Assembly: GCA_020636255.1 (NCBI GenBank)
Contig: JACJYE010000001.1
Span: forward strand, 248,001-312,000
Length of the DNA stretch: 64,000 nt
From: Lewinellaceae bacterium
GTDB lineage: Bacteria; Bacteroidota; Bacteroidia; Chitinophagales; Saprospiraceae
Reading direction: 5' to 3'
Part shown: in pieces, positions 50,186 to 58,448 of the stretch
Numbering within the stretch: position 1 is the first letter of the stretch
How the letters are laid out: each line of letters opens with the position of its first letter
Made by a program: the position numbers and the translations under genes
The notes under the pieces: model-generated
Told to the model about the DNA's origin: nothing
What the model saw: only the letters and a program-made list of their open reading frames with translations
Databases searched by the model: none

Positions 50186-51037
50186 ATGAAAAGGATCACT
50201 TTCCTGTTGTTATTACTCCCCCTGCTCTGGTTGGGGTGTGAAGAGATACCGCCGATTATCAACCCCAATATGGGCGGCAACAACCCCGATGGCCCCACCC
50301 CTGTGGAGGACCAGGAGCGGCAGGTGCTCATCGAAGAATTCACCGGCGTGCGTTGTGTCAACTGCCCGGCAGGCAGCCAGGCTATCGAAGGCCTGCTCGA
50401 TATTTACGGGCAACGCCTGGTGGCTATTTCCATCCATGCCGGCTCCTTTTCTGCACCCTACCCAGATAGCCAAACCGACTTCCGGGCCCCCGAAGGCATC
50501 AGCCTGCTCAGCTATCTCGGCGAACCCCTGGGTTACCCCACCGCTGTTGTCGACCGCAAGCTTTTTGACGGCGAGTTCGACCTGCAACTGGGCAGGCAAC
50601 AGTGGGCAGGCTATGTCGCCCAGGAATTGCAGGAAACGCCCAGGGTGAAGATCGAGATCAAGCGGACATACGAGGAGAGCACCCGCCAGCTGGATGTTAA
50701 GGTAAAACTATACGTCCAGGAAACGATTGCCGAGAACGATGTGCGGCTCAGCATTGCCCTTACCGAAAGCGAAATCACCGACCTTCAGCTGACGCCCGAG
50801 TCCAGCACCCCCAACTCCGCTTACAAACACCAGCACGTGCTGCGGGATATGATGACCAATTACGACGGCGACCCCATCGACGAGCCTCTGCCGGCGGGCG
50901 CCGTCATTGAGAAAGATTATTCCATGACCCTGCCCGAAAGCTGGAAACCCGAAGACTGCCACATCGTGGCCTTTGTCAACCTGGGCGGCGCCAGCAAAGA
51001 AGTGCTGCAGGTGCATCAGGTAGCGGTGGTGGAGTAG
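50186..51037 (+). CDS. Omp28-related lipoprotein with CxxC motif
   Basis: A 283-residue lipoprotein. MKRITFLLLLLPLLWLGC gives the lipidated Cys18. The mature protein begins with a Pro/Asn-rich linker and then VLIEEFTGVRCVNCPAGSQA (Cys57, Cys60), a thioredoxin-like opening that is the Omp28 hallmark. YPTAVVDR serves as the cis-Pro region. The C-terminal half is beta-rich. It is likely on the inner leaflet of the outer membrane and may exchange disulfides with the TlpA-like protein encoded nearby. Family function is not established. Confidence 0.85.
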   Translation: MKRITFLLLLLPLLWLGCEEIPPIINPNMGGNNPDGPTPVEDQERQVLIEEFTGVRCVNCPAGSQAIEGLLDIYGQRLVAISIHAGSFSAPYPDSQTDFRAPEGISLLSYLGEPLGYPTAVVDRKLFDGEFDLQLGRQQWAGYVAQELQETPRVKIEIKRTYEESTRQLDVKVKLYVQETIAENDVRLSIALTESEITDLQLTPESSTPNSAYKHQHVLRDMMTNYDGDPIDEPLPAGAVIEKDYSMTLPESWKPEDCHIVAFVNLGGASKEVLQVHQVAVVE

Positions 51038-51050
51038 GAAATGTGAAATC

Positions 51051-52151
51051 TCAAACATCATAGGTGATCTCCACCTCTTCTGCAGTAGGGTGCGACTGGC
51101 AGGTCAGGATATACCCTTCGGCCACTTCGTCGTCGTCGAGCGCGTAACAGACGTCCATTTTCACGCTTCCTTTCAGCACTTTGGCCATACAGGTGGAGCA
51201 GGCGCCTGAGGTACAGGAATAGGGCGGGTCGTACCCCTGGTCGAGCAGCGTATCCAGGATAGTCTTGCCTTCGGGCACTTCCACGTCATATTCGGAACCG
51301 TCGAGGTGTACTTTGAGACGGGCTCCGGCGGTGCCTTTCAAGCGCTCACCTTCCAGGGGGTGGGCATTGACGAAGTGTTCGGTATGGATGTGGTTTTTAT
51401 CGATGCCCATATCCAGCAAAGTGCTACGCACGGTGTCGATCATATTTCCGGGGCCGCAGATGAAGTATTCGCCCTGGCGGCTGCGTTGGGGGTGTTCGGC
51501 GAGGAAGCGGCGCAGCTGTTTTTCATCGATACGCCCAACTTCACCCTGCCAGCTCGATTCGCTTTTTTTCATGAAGCCGAGCAGGCCGCTCCCCTTTTGC
51601 TTTTTGGGCTGGCTGAGTATATGATCCACGATGAGCTGGTTGTCGTACTTTCTCGCCAGCTCATCCAGTTGTTCGCGGAAAATGATATGCTCTTCATCGC
51701 GGTTGCCATAGAACAGAAAAACCGTGCTCTGCGGTTCCGCTTCAAGGGCCGTCCTCAGGATGGACATCAGGGGGGTGATGCCGCTGCCTGCGGCGAAGAG
51801 GTAATAGTCCTTGCGGTTATCGGCGTCCAGCTCAGTGAAAAAACGGCCTTCAGGGGCCATGGCCTCCACGCTGTCGCCTGCTTTCAGCTCGTTGTTGATA
51901 TAATGTGAAACGAGCCCGTTCTCCACCTGCTTGATGGTAACGGCGATGTGGTCGTCGAGGGGGCTGCTGCACATGGAATAGGCGCGGCGGGCCTCTTCCC
52001 CTTCAAAAGCAAAGCGGAGCGTCAGGTATTGGCCCGCTTTGTACCGGAAAGTTTCCTTCAACGCTTCAGGGACATCGAACAAGATCGTAACGGCGTCAGC
52101 TGTCTCTCTTTTAAGCGCCCTAACCTTCAGCGTATAAAATGGCTTACTCAT
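51051..52151 (-). CDS. Ferredoxin-NAD(P)H reductase fused to a 2Fe-2S ferredoxin domain
   Basis: A 366-residue electron-transfer protein like PaaE or other oxygenase reductases. The FAD domain (1-105) has RRAYSMCSSP. The NAD(P) domain (110-250) shows AAGSGITPLMSIL and the C-terminal FICGPGNMIDTV. The plant-type 2Fe-2S domain (280-366) has Cys313, Cys318, Cys321 and Cys351 in CTSGACSTCM...C. All cofactor motifs are intact. It diverges from an alkB-type gene across 110 bases, so it is the natural electron donor candidate for that hydroxylase. Start at the ATG at 52151. Confidence 0.92.
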   Translation of the reverse strand: MSKPFYTLKVRALKRETADAVTILFDVPEALKETFRYKAGQYLTLRFAFEGEEARRAYSMCSSPLDDHIAVTIKQVENGLVSHYINNELKAGDSVEAMAPEGRFFTELDADNRKDYYLFAAGSGITPLMSILRTALEAEPQSTVFLFYGNRDEEHIIFREQLDELARKYDNQLIVDHILSQPKKQKGSGLLGFMKKSESSWQGEVGRIDEKQLRRFLAEHPQRSRQGEYFICGPGNMIDTVRSTLLDMGIDKNHIHTEHFVNAHPLEGERLKGTAGARLKVHLDGSEYDVEVPEGKTILDTLLDQGYDPPYSCTSGACSTCMAKVLKGSVKMDVCYALDDDEVAEGYILTCQSHPTAEEVEITYDV

Positions 52152-52202
52152 TGCAATGGTTGGAATTTGCTAATACTTCAAAAATGCGTTATTTTTTGAC
52201 CG

Positions 52203-52210
52203 CAAACGTA
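52203..52210 (-). promoter_or_regulatory. Possible -7 element of the reductase gene
   Basis: TACGTTTG on the minus strand matches TAnnTTTG, about 50 bases before the reductase start. No good -33 element is seen. Confidence 0.3.
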
Positions 52211-52261
52211 CGGGATTTTTGCTACAGTTCGGTTCATTACTCAAAATCATTGCCCTTACGC

Positions 52262-53314
52262 ATGTGGAAAGGCCTTAAATACCTGATCGCTTATATCGCG
52301 CCGGCATCGGCATACCTGGGCGTTTACCTTCAGGGCGCCTGGTCGTTCAGCGGCGTTTACGTCGCCTTTGTGCTGATCCCCATACTGGATATGCTGGCGC
52401 CGCAGTCGGACGCCAATTATGCGCCCGAAGAGGAAAAGGAACGCCTGTCCAATCCCTTCTTCGATATCCTTTTGTACGCGAACATCCCTATTCTGTTCGT
52501 ACTGGCCGCCTGTTATTTCAACACCATTGCCGCAGGGGGCCTCGCCGCTTATGAAATACTGGGCATGACCCTCAGCGTAGGCATCATCGTTGGCACGATC
52601 GGCATCAATGTAGCGCACGAGCTGGGGCACCGCAGCAACAGGGCGGAACAGGCCATGGCCAAGTTGTTGCTGCTCACCGCGTTGTACATGCACTTCTTCA
52701 TCGAGCACAATCGCGGCCACCATAAAAACGTGGCTACCGATGCAGACCCGGCCTCTGCGCGATTGGGCGAAACGGCCTATGCCTTCTGGCTCCGCTCCAT
52801 ATCAGGTAGCTACCGCAACGCCTGGCGGCTGGAAAAAGAACGGCTGGCCAAAAAGGATGTTCAATGCTGGAGCTGGAAAAACGAAATGGTGCGCTTCACT
52901 TTTTACCAGTTGGCCTATTTGCTGCTCATCGGCCTGATCTGGGGATGGCAAATGGCAGGTTTCGCCCTGGCAATAGCTGCCGTAGGCGTGCTTCTGCTGG
53001 AGTCCGTCAACTACATCGAACATTACGGCCTGCGCCGCCGGATGCTGCCCGACGGCCGGTACGAGCGGGTAAGCCCTTTCCATTCCTGGAATTCGGACCA
53101 CGAGCCGGGCCGTATATTCCTCTATGAGCTGACGCGCCACTCCGACCATCACTACAAAGCCAGCCGTAAATACCAGGTGCTTCGCCATTTTGACGACAGC
53201 CCCCAGATGCCCGCCGGCTACCCGGCATCCATCCTTCTGGCCCTGGTGCCGCCTGCCTGGTTTCACATCATGAATGAAAAGGTGAAGGCGGTGATGGCGG
53301 CCAACAACCAGTAG
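52262..53314 (+). CDS. alkB: AlkB-type alkane 1-monooxygenase (membrane di-iron hydroxylase)
   Basis: A 350-residue integral-membrane non-heme di-iron enzyme of the alkane/fatty-acid hydroxylase family. All four histidine clusters are present: HELGH (119-123), EHNRGHH (148-154), NYIEHYG (250-256) and LTRHSDHHY (290-298), with SDHEPGR between the last two. Six hydrophobic segments fit the fold. It would oxidise terminal methyl groups of alkanes or related chains. The start at 52262 (MWKGLKYLIAYIAPASA) matches the family N-terminus; upstream in-frame starts reach into the reductase promoter. No rubredoxin gene is near, which points to the divergent reductase as partner. Confidence 0.9.
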   Translation: MWKGLKYLIAYIAPASAYLGVYLQGAWSFSGVYVAFVLIPILDMLAPQSDANYAPEEEKERLSNPFFDILLYANIPILFVLAACYFNTIAAGGLAAYEILGMTLSVGIIVGTIGINVAHELGHRSNRAEQAMAKLLLLTALYMHFFIEHNRGHHKNVATDADPASARLGETAYAFWLRSISGSYRNAWRLEKERLAKKDVQCWSWKNEMVRFTFYQLAYLLLIGLIWGWQMAGFALAIAAVGVLLLESVNYIEHYGLRRRMLPDGRYERVSPFHSWNSDHEPGRIFLYELTRHSDHHYKASRKYQVLRHFDDSPQMPAGYPASILLALVPPAWFHIMNEKVKAVMAANNQ

Positions 53315-53318
53315 GGGC

Positions 53319-54740
53319 TCAGAATTCCAGCTTTACCAGGCGCAGGCGGTTCCTCCGCTCGCTGGGTACGATGAGCTCGCTGTTGCTCACCTGGAGCGCA
53401 TCGCGAAAACGCAGCCGTAGTTTCAGGTTCTCGGTGCTCATGAGGCTGTTGCGTTCGTAGTCGCCGTTGCCCTTCAGGACGTATTCGCTCACCGTATTCT
53501 CGTATTTGATCTCATCGTTGAACAGGAATCGCAGGCTGGTAGGCGTGCGGAACAGGAAATAGGAAGAATACATCCCGCTGTCGTCCTGAGAGTACTGTTT
53601 TTTGTGTAACACCGTTTTCCAATGCGCCTCGCCATTGGGGTGGATAGAAATGACGAACACCTCGTCGTAGTAATAATCGACCGCGAAACGGCCGTTGACG
53701 TCATAGAAAGTCCGGCTCATATTAGCCGTCCGCCTTTCGAAGGTCCGGTTTCGTTCATTGACGAGCAGGATGCCCCCATCCATCCGCAGGACGATATCCG
53801 TAACCTCTACTTCGGAAACCCCTTTGGCCCTGTCGGCCTCTTTACCCATTACGCTGGCCACGAAATCTTCATCGAACTCGGAAAAGGCCAGGCGGTAATG
53901 TTCCGGCGAATAGGGGTCGACGCTGAGGTAGAAAAAGCCGTCGGCGCGGCCCAGGTTCTTATCCGAATACAGGCCTCCGCCCACGAGTAGCCCATTGACA
54001 TTGTCAAAGGTGAATTTCACATCGTAGGTCAGCCTGCCGTTCATGGGCAGGTCGTATTTCAGCAATTCTCTCGATTGCCCGTAAAACGTATATGCTTCGA
54101 AAAGGTGGGCGTCCCGCTTCGACCGGTAGTTATCCTGCTCCAGGATCATGGTCATATTGCCTTCATTATCCACGATGACCTGGCGGAAATTCTGAAAAGC
54201 GTTAAAATCTTCCAGTTGCAGCGCTGTTTCCCAAAGTAGCTTCATATTGTCCAGGTCGAAAGCGAAGGCTTTGATGAGGTCCTGCTTTTCGATGTAATAG
54301 ATGAGCCCTTTGGAGCGGTCTTCCGAGCGTTCGAAGACAAAGTTGGGCGAATAAAAAAGGGTGCCCAGGTCCATTATGGCCACCGAGTCAAGCAGGTTGG
54401 CCCCCGGCCCGTATTTATGGGCTTTGACCAGCGTATGCGACCGCATTCTGAACTGGTAGAGCAGGACAAAGTCCATTTTCCTGCCGACGACCCCAATGGG
54501 TTTGGGCTGCCGGGGGTCCAGCTCCAGTTCCTTGCTCCAGGTTTCCTGCATGCGCTGGTCGAAGGCGACAACTTCAAAGGATGTATTTTTATCCCGAAAT
54601 AGCAAAGTGCGCCCGCCAAGGCCCCCGATCAGGTCATAAGCGATATCGGACCGGAGCGTGATCGGCTCTGAAACCGTGATTTTCTGGCTGAAGGCGAGCA
54701 GGGGCGATAAGCCCAAGATCAGCGTAACCCATTTTTTCAT
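53319..54740 (-). CDS. Secreted protein of unknown function
   Basis: A 473-residue exported protein. The signal peptide MKKWVTLILGLSPLLAFSQ precedes a series of beta-rich units with recurring DNVNGLLVGGGLYSDKN-type and FAFDLDNMKLLWET-type stretches. These suggest a beta-propeller, as in WD- or PQQ-like folds. I do not recognise the family. There is no lipobox and no T9SS domain. It converges with the alkB gene, five bases between the stops. Conservation in related genomes would have to be checked to judge whether the role is general or lineage-specific. Confidence 0.7.
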   Translation of the reverse strand: MKKWVTLILGLSPLLAFSQKITVSEPITLRSDIAYDLIGGLGGRTLLFRDKNTSFEVVAFDQRMQETWSKELELDPRQPKPIGVVGRKMDFVLLYQFRMRSHTLVKAHKYGPGANLLDSVAIMDLGTLFYSPNFVFERSEDRSKGLIYYIEKQDLIKAFAFDLDNMKLLWETALQLEDFNAFQNFRQVIVDNEGNMTMILEQDNYRSKRDAHLFEAYTFYGQSRELLKYDLPMNGRLTYDVKFTFDNVNGLLVGGGLYSDKNLGRADGFFYLSVDPYSPEHYRLAFSEFDEDFVASVMGKEADRAKGVSEVEVTDIVLRMDGGILLVNERNRTFERRTANMSRTFYDVNGRFAVDYYYDEVFVISIHPNGEAHWKTVLHKKQYSQDDSGMYSSYFLFRTPTSLRFLFNDEIKYENTVSEYVLKGNGDYERNSLMSTENLKLRLRFRDALQVSNSELIVPSERRNRLRLVKLEF

Positions 54741-54846
54741 AGCAATTTATTTTTCGCCTGAATTCGAAATATAAAATAATTTTCGCCAGCGATATGTTTT
54801 AAGGATTTTTTGTCTGTTAACGTCAAAGCGGCCCAAATTCTCGTTT

Positions 54847-55656
54847 ATGGAACTAATCCTGGGGTTTTTCCTGCTGATCCTGCTGCTGTACGCCGTCATT
54901 CTGGGGGTAGTGTACTTTCTTCAGGGCCGCCTCGTTTTTCAGCCCTACAAGCTCGAAGCCGGTTTCAGGTACTCCTTTTCCACACCTTTTGAAGAACACT
55001 GGATACGGGCTGGCGAGACGGACAGGCTCAATGCGCTTTTTTTTAGAACGGGACGCCCTTCCCGCGGTGTGGTATTGTACCTGCATGGCAACAGGGGCGA
55101 CCTGTCGCGCTGGGGAAAGGAACACCAGTCTTTTACTGCCATGGGCCTCGACTTCCTGGCTATCGATTACAGGGGGTTCGGCAAGAGCAGCGGGCGCCCT
55201 TCTGAGCAGGCCCTGTACGAGGACGCGGAAGCAGCATACCACTGGCTGAAGGCCCGATATCCCGAAAACCGTATCGTCGTCTACGGCCGGTCGCTCGGCA
55301 CGGCTCTCGCATCCTGGCTGGGGATGCGCCATCACCCACGCCTGCTGGCGCTGGAAACCCCTTACGACAATATGCCCAACGTCATTCGCGCCCAGGTTGG
55401 CCTACCCCTTCCTTCTGCTTTGTTCCGGCTTCATTTTCGCAACGACGTCTACCTCAGGCAACAGAATGCCCCGGTTTTTGTTTTCGCCGGCACGCACGAC
55501 CAGTTGGTGCCCTTCCGGCTGGCCCTGCGCCTGAGGCCACTATTGCCCAGCTCCGGGCACTTCATCGTCATCCGGCATGGCGAGCACCACAATCTGGCCT
55601 CCTTCCCCGAATTCCGGCAGCACTTGAACGATATACTCACTAAGCCTTTGAGCTAA
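54847..55656 (+). CDS. Membrane-anchored alpha/beta hydrolase (Bem46-like)
   Basis: A 269-residue hydrolase with an N-terminal membrane helix (ILGFFLLILLLYAVILGVVY). The catalytic domain shows VLYLHGNRGDLSRWG (oxyanion), DYRGFGKSSGRPSE, the nucleophile elbow YGRSLGTALASWLG, FAGTHDQLVPF with the acid Asp, and a C-terminal RHGEHHNL for the His. The set matches the Bem46/YfhR-like family of serine hydrolases of unknown substrate. It precedes trmB on the same strand, separated by a palindromic element. Confidence 0.85.
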   Translation: MELILGFFLLILLLYAVILGVVYFLQGRLVFQPYKLEAGFRYSFSTPFEEHWIRAGETDRLNALFFRTGRPSRGVVLYLHGNRGDLSRWGKEHQSFTAMGLDFLAIDYRGFGKSSGRPSEQALYEDAEAAYHWLKARYPENRIVVYGRSLGTALASWLGMRHHPRLLALETPYDNMPNVIRAQVGLPLPSALFRLHFRNDVYLRQQNAPVFVFAGTHDQLVPFRLALRLRPLLPSSGHFIVIRHGEHHNLASFPEFRQHLNDILTKPLS

Positions 55657-55709
55657 AAAATCCATATCTTTGCTTCCCATTTGGTGATACGTGTACGAAG
55701 CAAGGAATC

Positions 55710-55776
55710 TTCAAAAAATAAGTTCGACGATCCTGTGATGTGGAAGAGGATCTCCGATGGAGAACTTATTTTTGAA
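55710..55776. repeat. Palindromic element of the AACTTATTTTTTGAAC family, just ahead of trmB
   Basis: TTCAAAAAATAAGTTC (55710-55725) and GAACTTATTTTTGAA (55762-55776) are inverted arms differing by one T. The inner pairs are GATCCT (55729-55734)/AGGATC (55747-55752) and TCTCC/GGAGA. The element ends 12 bases before the trmB start, so it would lie in the mRNA leader and could affect translation. Confidence 0.7.
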
Positions 55777-55788
55777 CACTACATAAGT

Positions 55789-56481
55789 ATGAGCAAGCGA
55801 AATAAACTGCAGAAATTTGCAGAACTGCTGACCTACCCCAACGTTTACGAAAATTTCAATCACGAGGAACCCCGGCTTTGCGGGGTGAACGGCGAGTTGG
55901 TAAGCCTGAACGGCAGGTGGGCCGCCCACCACTTCGGCAATGCCAACCCCATTACCCTCGAACTGGCCTGTGGGCGTGGCGAATACACCCTGGGGTTGGC
56001 CCGACAGAACCCACAACGCAACTTCATCGGGGTAGATGTCAAAGGCGCCCGGATATGGAAAGGCGCCGGCATCGCCCTTAAAGAAAAACTCCACAACGCC
56101 GCTTTTCTGCGCACCCGCATCGAGCAGTTATCCCTTTTCTTCGATCCGGGAGAGGTGAGTGAGGTATGGATCACTTTCCCCGACCCCTTCCTCCGCCGAA
56201 GCAAGTCGAACAGGAGGTTAACAGCGCCCCGCTTTCTGGACGAATACCGCAAAGTGCTGCGCCCCGGCGGCCTGGTACACCTCAAAACGGACGAGCCCAT
56301 ACTTTTTGAGTATACCCTGGAAACCCTCGCCGAATACCCGGGCGCAGCAATCCTGTACCAGGATGCCGATATCTACGCCGCCCCCCTGCCCATGCCGGAA
56401 CTGGAACTGAAAACGTATTACGAACGGATGCACCTGGCGGAGGGTAAGTCTATAAAATACGCGCGCTTCAGGCTGGGGTAG
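55789..56481 (+). CDS. trmB: tRNA (guanine-N7-)-methyltransferase
   Basis: A 230-residue SAM-dependent enzyme that makes m7G46 in tRNA. ITLELACGRGEYTLGLARQN is the SAM motif, NFIGVDVKGARIWKGAGIAL the TrmB signature, and VWITFPDPFLRRSK the catalytic NPPY-like region of the family (here FPDPF). LTAPRFLDEYRKVLRPGGLVHLKTD completes the Rossmann fold. The ATG at 55789 is chosen because earlier in-frame starts translate the upstream palindrome. The element E copy (56496-56512) follows the stop. Confidence 0.93.
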   Translation: MSKRNKLQKFAELLTYPNVYENFNHEEPRLCGVNGELVSLNGRWAAHHFGNANPITLELACGRGEYTLGLARQNPQRNFIGVDVKGARIWKGAGIALKEKLHNAAFLRTRIEQLSLFFDPGEVSEVWITFPDPFLRRSKSNRRLTAPRFLDEYRKVLRPGGLVHLKTDEPILFEYTLETLAEYPGAAILYQDADIYAAPLPMPELELKTYYERMHLAEGKSIKYARFRLG

Positions 56482-56495
56482 GTGTGAATTACAGG

Positions 56496-56512
56496 GTGAG
56501 CTTATTTTTTGA
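56496..56512. repeat. Half copy of the AACTTATTTTTTGAAC family
   Basis: GAGCTTATTTTTTGAAC lies between the trmB stop and the murI stop. Only the right arm is seen. Confidence 0.5.
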
Positions 56513-56523
56513 ACGCTGCTACG

Positions 56524-57330
56524 TCAGATAAGATGCCCGCTTATCAGTTCGGGGCTGAAGCCGAGCAGGGTTTTCGCCATCCTTTTGAAGTGGCCGTCCT
56601 CGTCTTTTCCCGAGATAAAAAAGCGGTGGTGCGGCAGCGGTTCCATACTAAGCTGGCCGGACTCGTGCAGCAGGCGTTCCACCTGGCGGGCAACGGCCGG
56701 GGCGGGATTGATGATAGCGATGTCCGGGCCTGCGATCTTTTCGATGAGTGGCTGAACAAAAGGGTAGTGCGTACAGCCCAGTACGAAAGCATCGGCCCCG
56801 GCGGCCAGCATGGGGTTGATAATACTCCGTAATAATTGTTCCGTTTCCGGGCCGTCGAGCTGCCCGGCTTCGATCCGTTCTACCAGGCCCAGGCAGGGGT
56901 TTTCCAGCAGTTCCACCTCTTTGGCAAAGCGGTGCATCAGGCTGGCATAGCGCTGGCTTTTGAATGTTCCGGCGGTGGCTAATACCCCTACCTTACCCGT
57001 ACGCGTGGCCAGCGCACCCGGTTTAACGGCCGGTTCCATCCCCACGATAGGCACATCGGGCCACAGGTGGCGCAGGTGGTTCAATGCGGCGGCGGAGGCG
57101 GTATTACAGGCCACTACGATGAGCTTGCAGCCCTGATCCAGAAGAAAGCGGCAGATATTTTCGCTGTATCGGCGGATGGTTGAGGCGGGCTTGGTGCCAT
57201 AGGGGATATGGGCCGTATCGCCAAAATAGAGGAGGAGCTCAGCAGGAAGCTGGTGGAGTATGGCATAGGCGACGCTAAGGCCGCCTATGCCAGAATCAAA
57301 AATGCCAATAGGTTGGCTCGTTTGTGACAA
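56524..57330 (-). CDS. murI: Glutamate racemase
   Basis: A 268-residue cofactor-independent racemase making D-glutamate for peptidoglycan. FDSGIGGLSV (Asp12, Ser13), ACNTAS with Cys75 and GCTHYP with Cys186 are the two-base catalytic set. The start is a TTG at 57330, one base after the stop of the upstream ompH gene, so expression is probably coupled by translation; no ATG fits upstream. It ends a small unit ompH-ompH-murI. Confidence 0.92.
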   Translation of the reverse strand: MSQTSQPIGIFDSGIGGLSVAYAILHQLPAELLLYFGDTAHIPYGTKPASTIRRYSENICRFLLDQGCKLIVVACNTASAAALNHLRHLWPDVPIVGMEPAVKPGALATRTGKVGVLATAGTFKSQRYASLMHRFAKEVELLENPCLGLVERIEAGQLDGPETEQLLRSIINPMLAAGADAFVLGCTHYPFVQPLIEKIAGPDIAIINPAPAVARQVERLLHESGQLSMEPLPHHRFFISGKDEDGHFKRMAKTLLGFSPELISGHLI

Positions 57331-57331
57331 T

Positions 57332-57838
57332 TTACATGCCTAGTTTGGCCCTCACCAGCTTGCTGACGTCCTGCGATTCTTCGGCATAGAGCAGCACACC
57401 CTGGTCGAAAATGAGCTGGAAGCCATTTTCTTCGGCCACGTCCTTGATAGCCTGGTTCACCTTATCATAGATCGGTTGTAACAGTTCCTGGCGTTTGGCC
57501 TGTATCTGTTCCGACATCTCCTGCTCGAATTTGGCGATCTCGGCCTGTGCTTTTTCCAGGCGGTCGGATTCCTGTTGTTGCTGCAACGGAGATAACTCAC
57601 CGGCATCGACTTTTTGGCGCACCGCTGTGTAATCCTTCTGTAGCGTTTCCACCATTCCCTGGCCTTTTTTCTGCAATTGCTTCTGCAGTGCTTCCAGGTT
57701 CGCATCGGCCTGCTTTACTTCCGGCATTTCCGCCAGTATAGCAGCAGAATTGACGTAGCCGAATTTCTGGGCGGATAAAGCGGCCGTAATACAGACGAAA
57801 AACAAAAGAAGGCCGCCGGTTTTAACCAATTTTCTCAT
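57332..57838 (-). CDS. OmpH/Skp-family periplasmic chaperone
   Basis: A 168-residue chaperone with signal peptide MRKLVKTGGLLLFFVCITAALSA split before QKFGYVNSAAILAEMPEV. The charged coiled coil (about 55-130) and C-terminal KDVAEENGFQLIFDQG follow the OmpH pattern. It resembles the copy at 32692 (both end LVRAKLG or VKAKLG) more than its neighbour upstream. It is followed by murI one base later and preceded by another ompH gene across an 88-base gap with a hairpin. Confidence 0.88.
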   Translation of the reverse strand: MRKLVKTGGLLLFFVCITAALSAQKFGYVNSAAILAEMPEVKQADANLEALQKQLQKKGQGMVETLQKDYTAVRQKVDAGELSPLQQQQESDRLEKAQAEIAKFEQEMSEQIQAKRQELLQPIYDKVNQAIKDVAEENGFQLIFDQGVLLYAEESQDVSKLVRAKLGM

Positions 57839-57882
57839 TTGCGTTTTGTATTTAGTTTATCACATGAGTGCAAAAACGGCTG

Positions 57883-57890
57883 CAAAAATA
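57883..57890 (-). promoter_or_regulatory. Possible -7 element between the two ompH genes
   Basis: TATTTTTG on the minus strand matches TAnnTTTG about 50 bases before the second ompH start. The -33 region reads GTTTTTAC, T-rich but without a clear TTTG. Confidence 0.35.
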
Positions 57891-57903
57891 GCCGATTTAC
57901 AGT

Positions 57904-57933
57904 GAAGTAAAAACTAAACAGTGTTTTTACTTC
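57904..57933 (-). terminator. Hairpin at the end of the first ompH gene of the pair
   Basis: GAAGTAAAAAC (57904-57914) and GTTTTTACTTC (57923-57933) are perfect 11-base arms overlapping the stop codon at 57927. It may attenuate read-through into the next ompH gene. Confidence 0.55.
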
Positions 57934-58448
57934 AGCTTTTGCATGACGTCCTGGGTCTTGTCGTATTGGGGGTTGGAAAATATCATGCCCGTAGCGCCCG
58001 ACTTGTCGAAAATGAAATCGTAACCGCGTTCGGTGGCATATTCTTCGATGGCGCTGTACACTTTTTCCTGTATGGGGCGTACGAGCTCCTGCCGGCGCTG
58101 GAACAGTTCCCCTTCAGGCCCGAATTTGTTTTTCTGCATGTCGCGCACTTCCTTTTCCTTTTCCATGATCTCATCTTCGCGCTGCCGGCGCGCATCATCG
58201 CTTAAAAGGACCTGTTCGGCCTGGTAACGGTTGTACATACCCTTAATTTTATCGTACTCCTGGGCGATCTCCTGGCGCCAGCGGGAGGCGAGCTTGTCGA
58301 GTTCATCCTGGGCAGCCTTGTATTCATCGATGTTTTCCAGAATAGCATTCACATCTACATAAGCGATGCGTTGCGCGTTTGCGTTAAAGGTTACCATGGC
58401 AGTCAGTACGAAGGCGGCCACGATCTTCATCATACTTTTGTAAATCAT
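57927..58448 (-). CDS. OmpH/Skp-family periplasmic chaperone
   Basis: A 173-residue chaperone. A signal peptide to NANAQ is followed by RIAYVDVNAILENIDEYKAA, then a long charged coiled coil (40-130) and EEYATERGYDFIFDKSGATG. This copy has the more canonical OmpH start. The ATG at 58448 has an AAGGA-like ribosome site. MMKIV at 58433 is the alternative, and the difference is small. In many Bacteroidota ompH genes follow bamA; here no bamA is within the window, so the genes may have moved or bamA is elsewhere. Confidence 0.88.
   Translation of the reverse strand: MIYKSMMKIVAAFVLTAMVTFNANAQRIAYVDVNAILENIDEYKAAQDELDKLASRWRQEIAQEYDKIKGMYNRYQAEQVLLSDDARRQREDEIMEKEKEVRDMQKNKFGPEGELFQRRQELVRPIQEKVYSAIEEYATERGYDFIFDKSGATGMIFSNPQYDKTQDVMQKLK

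Noticed and set aside
52139..52261. Longer alkB starts within the divergent region
   Set aside because: They would overlap the reductase start and promoter, and the family N-terminus begins at the ATG at 52262.
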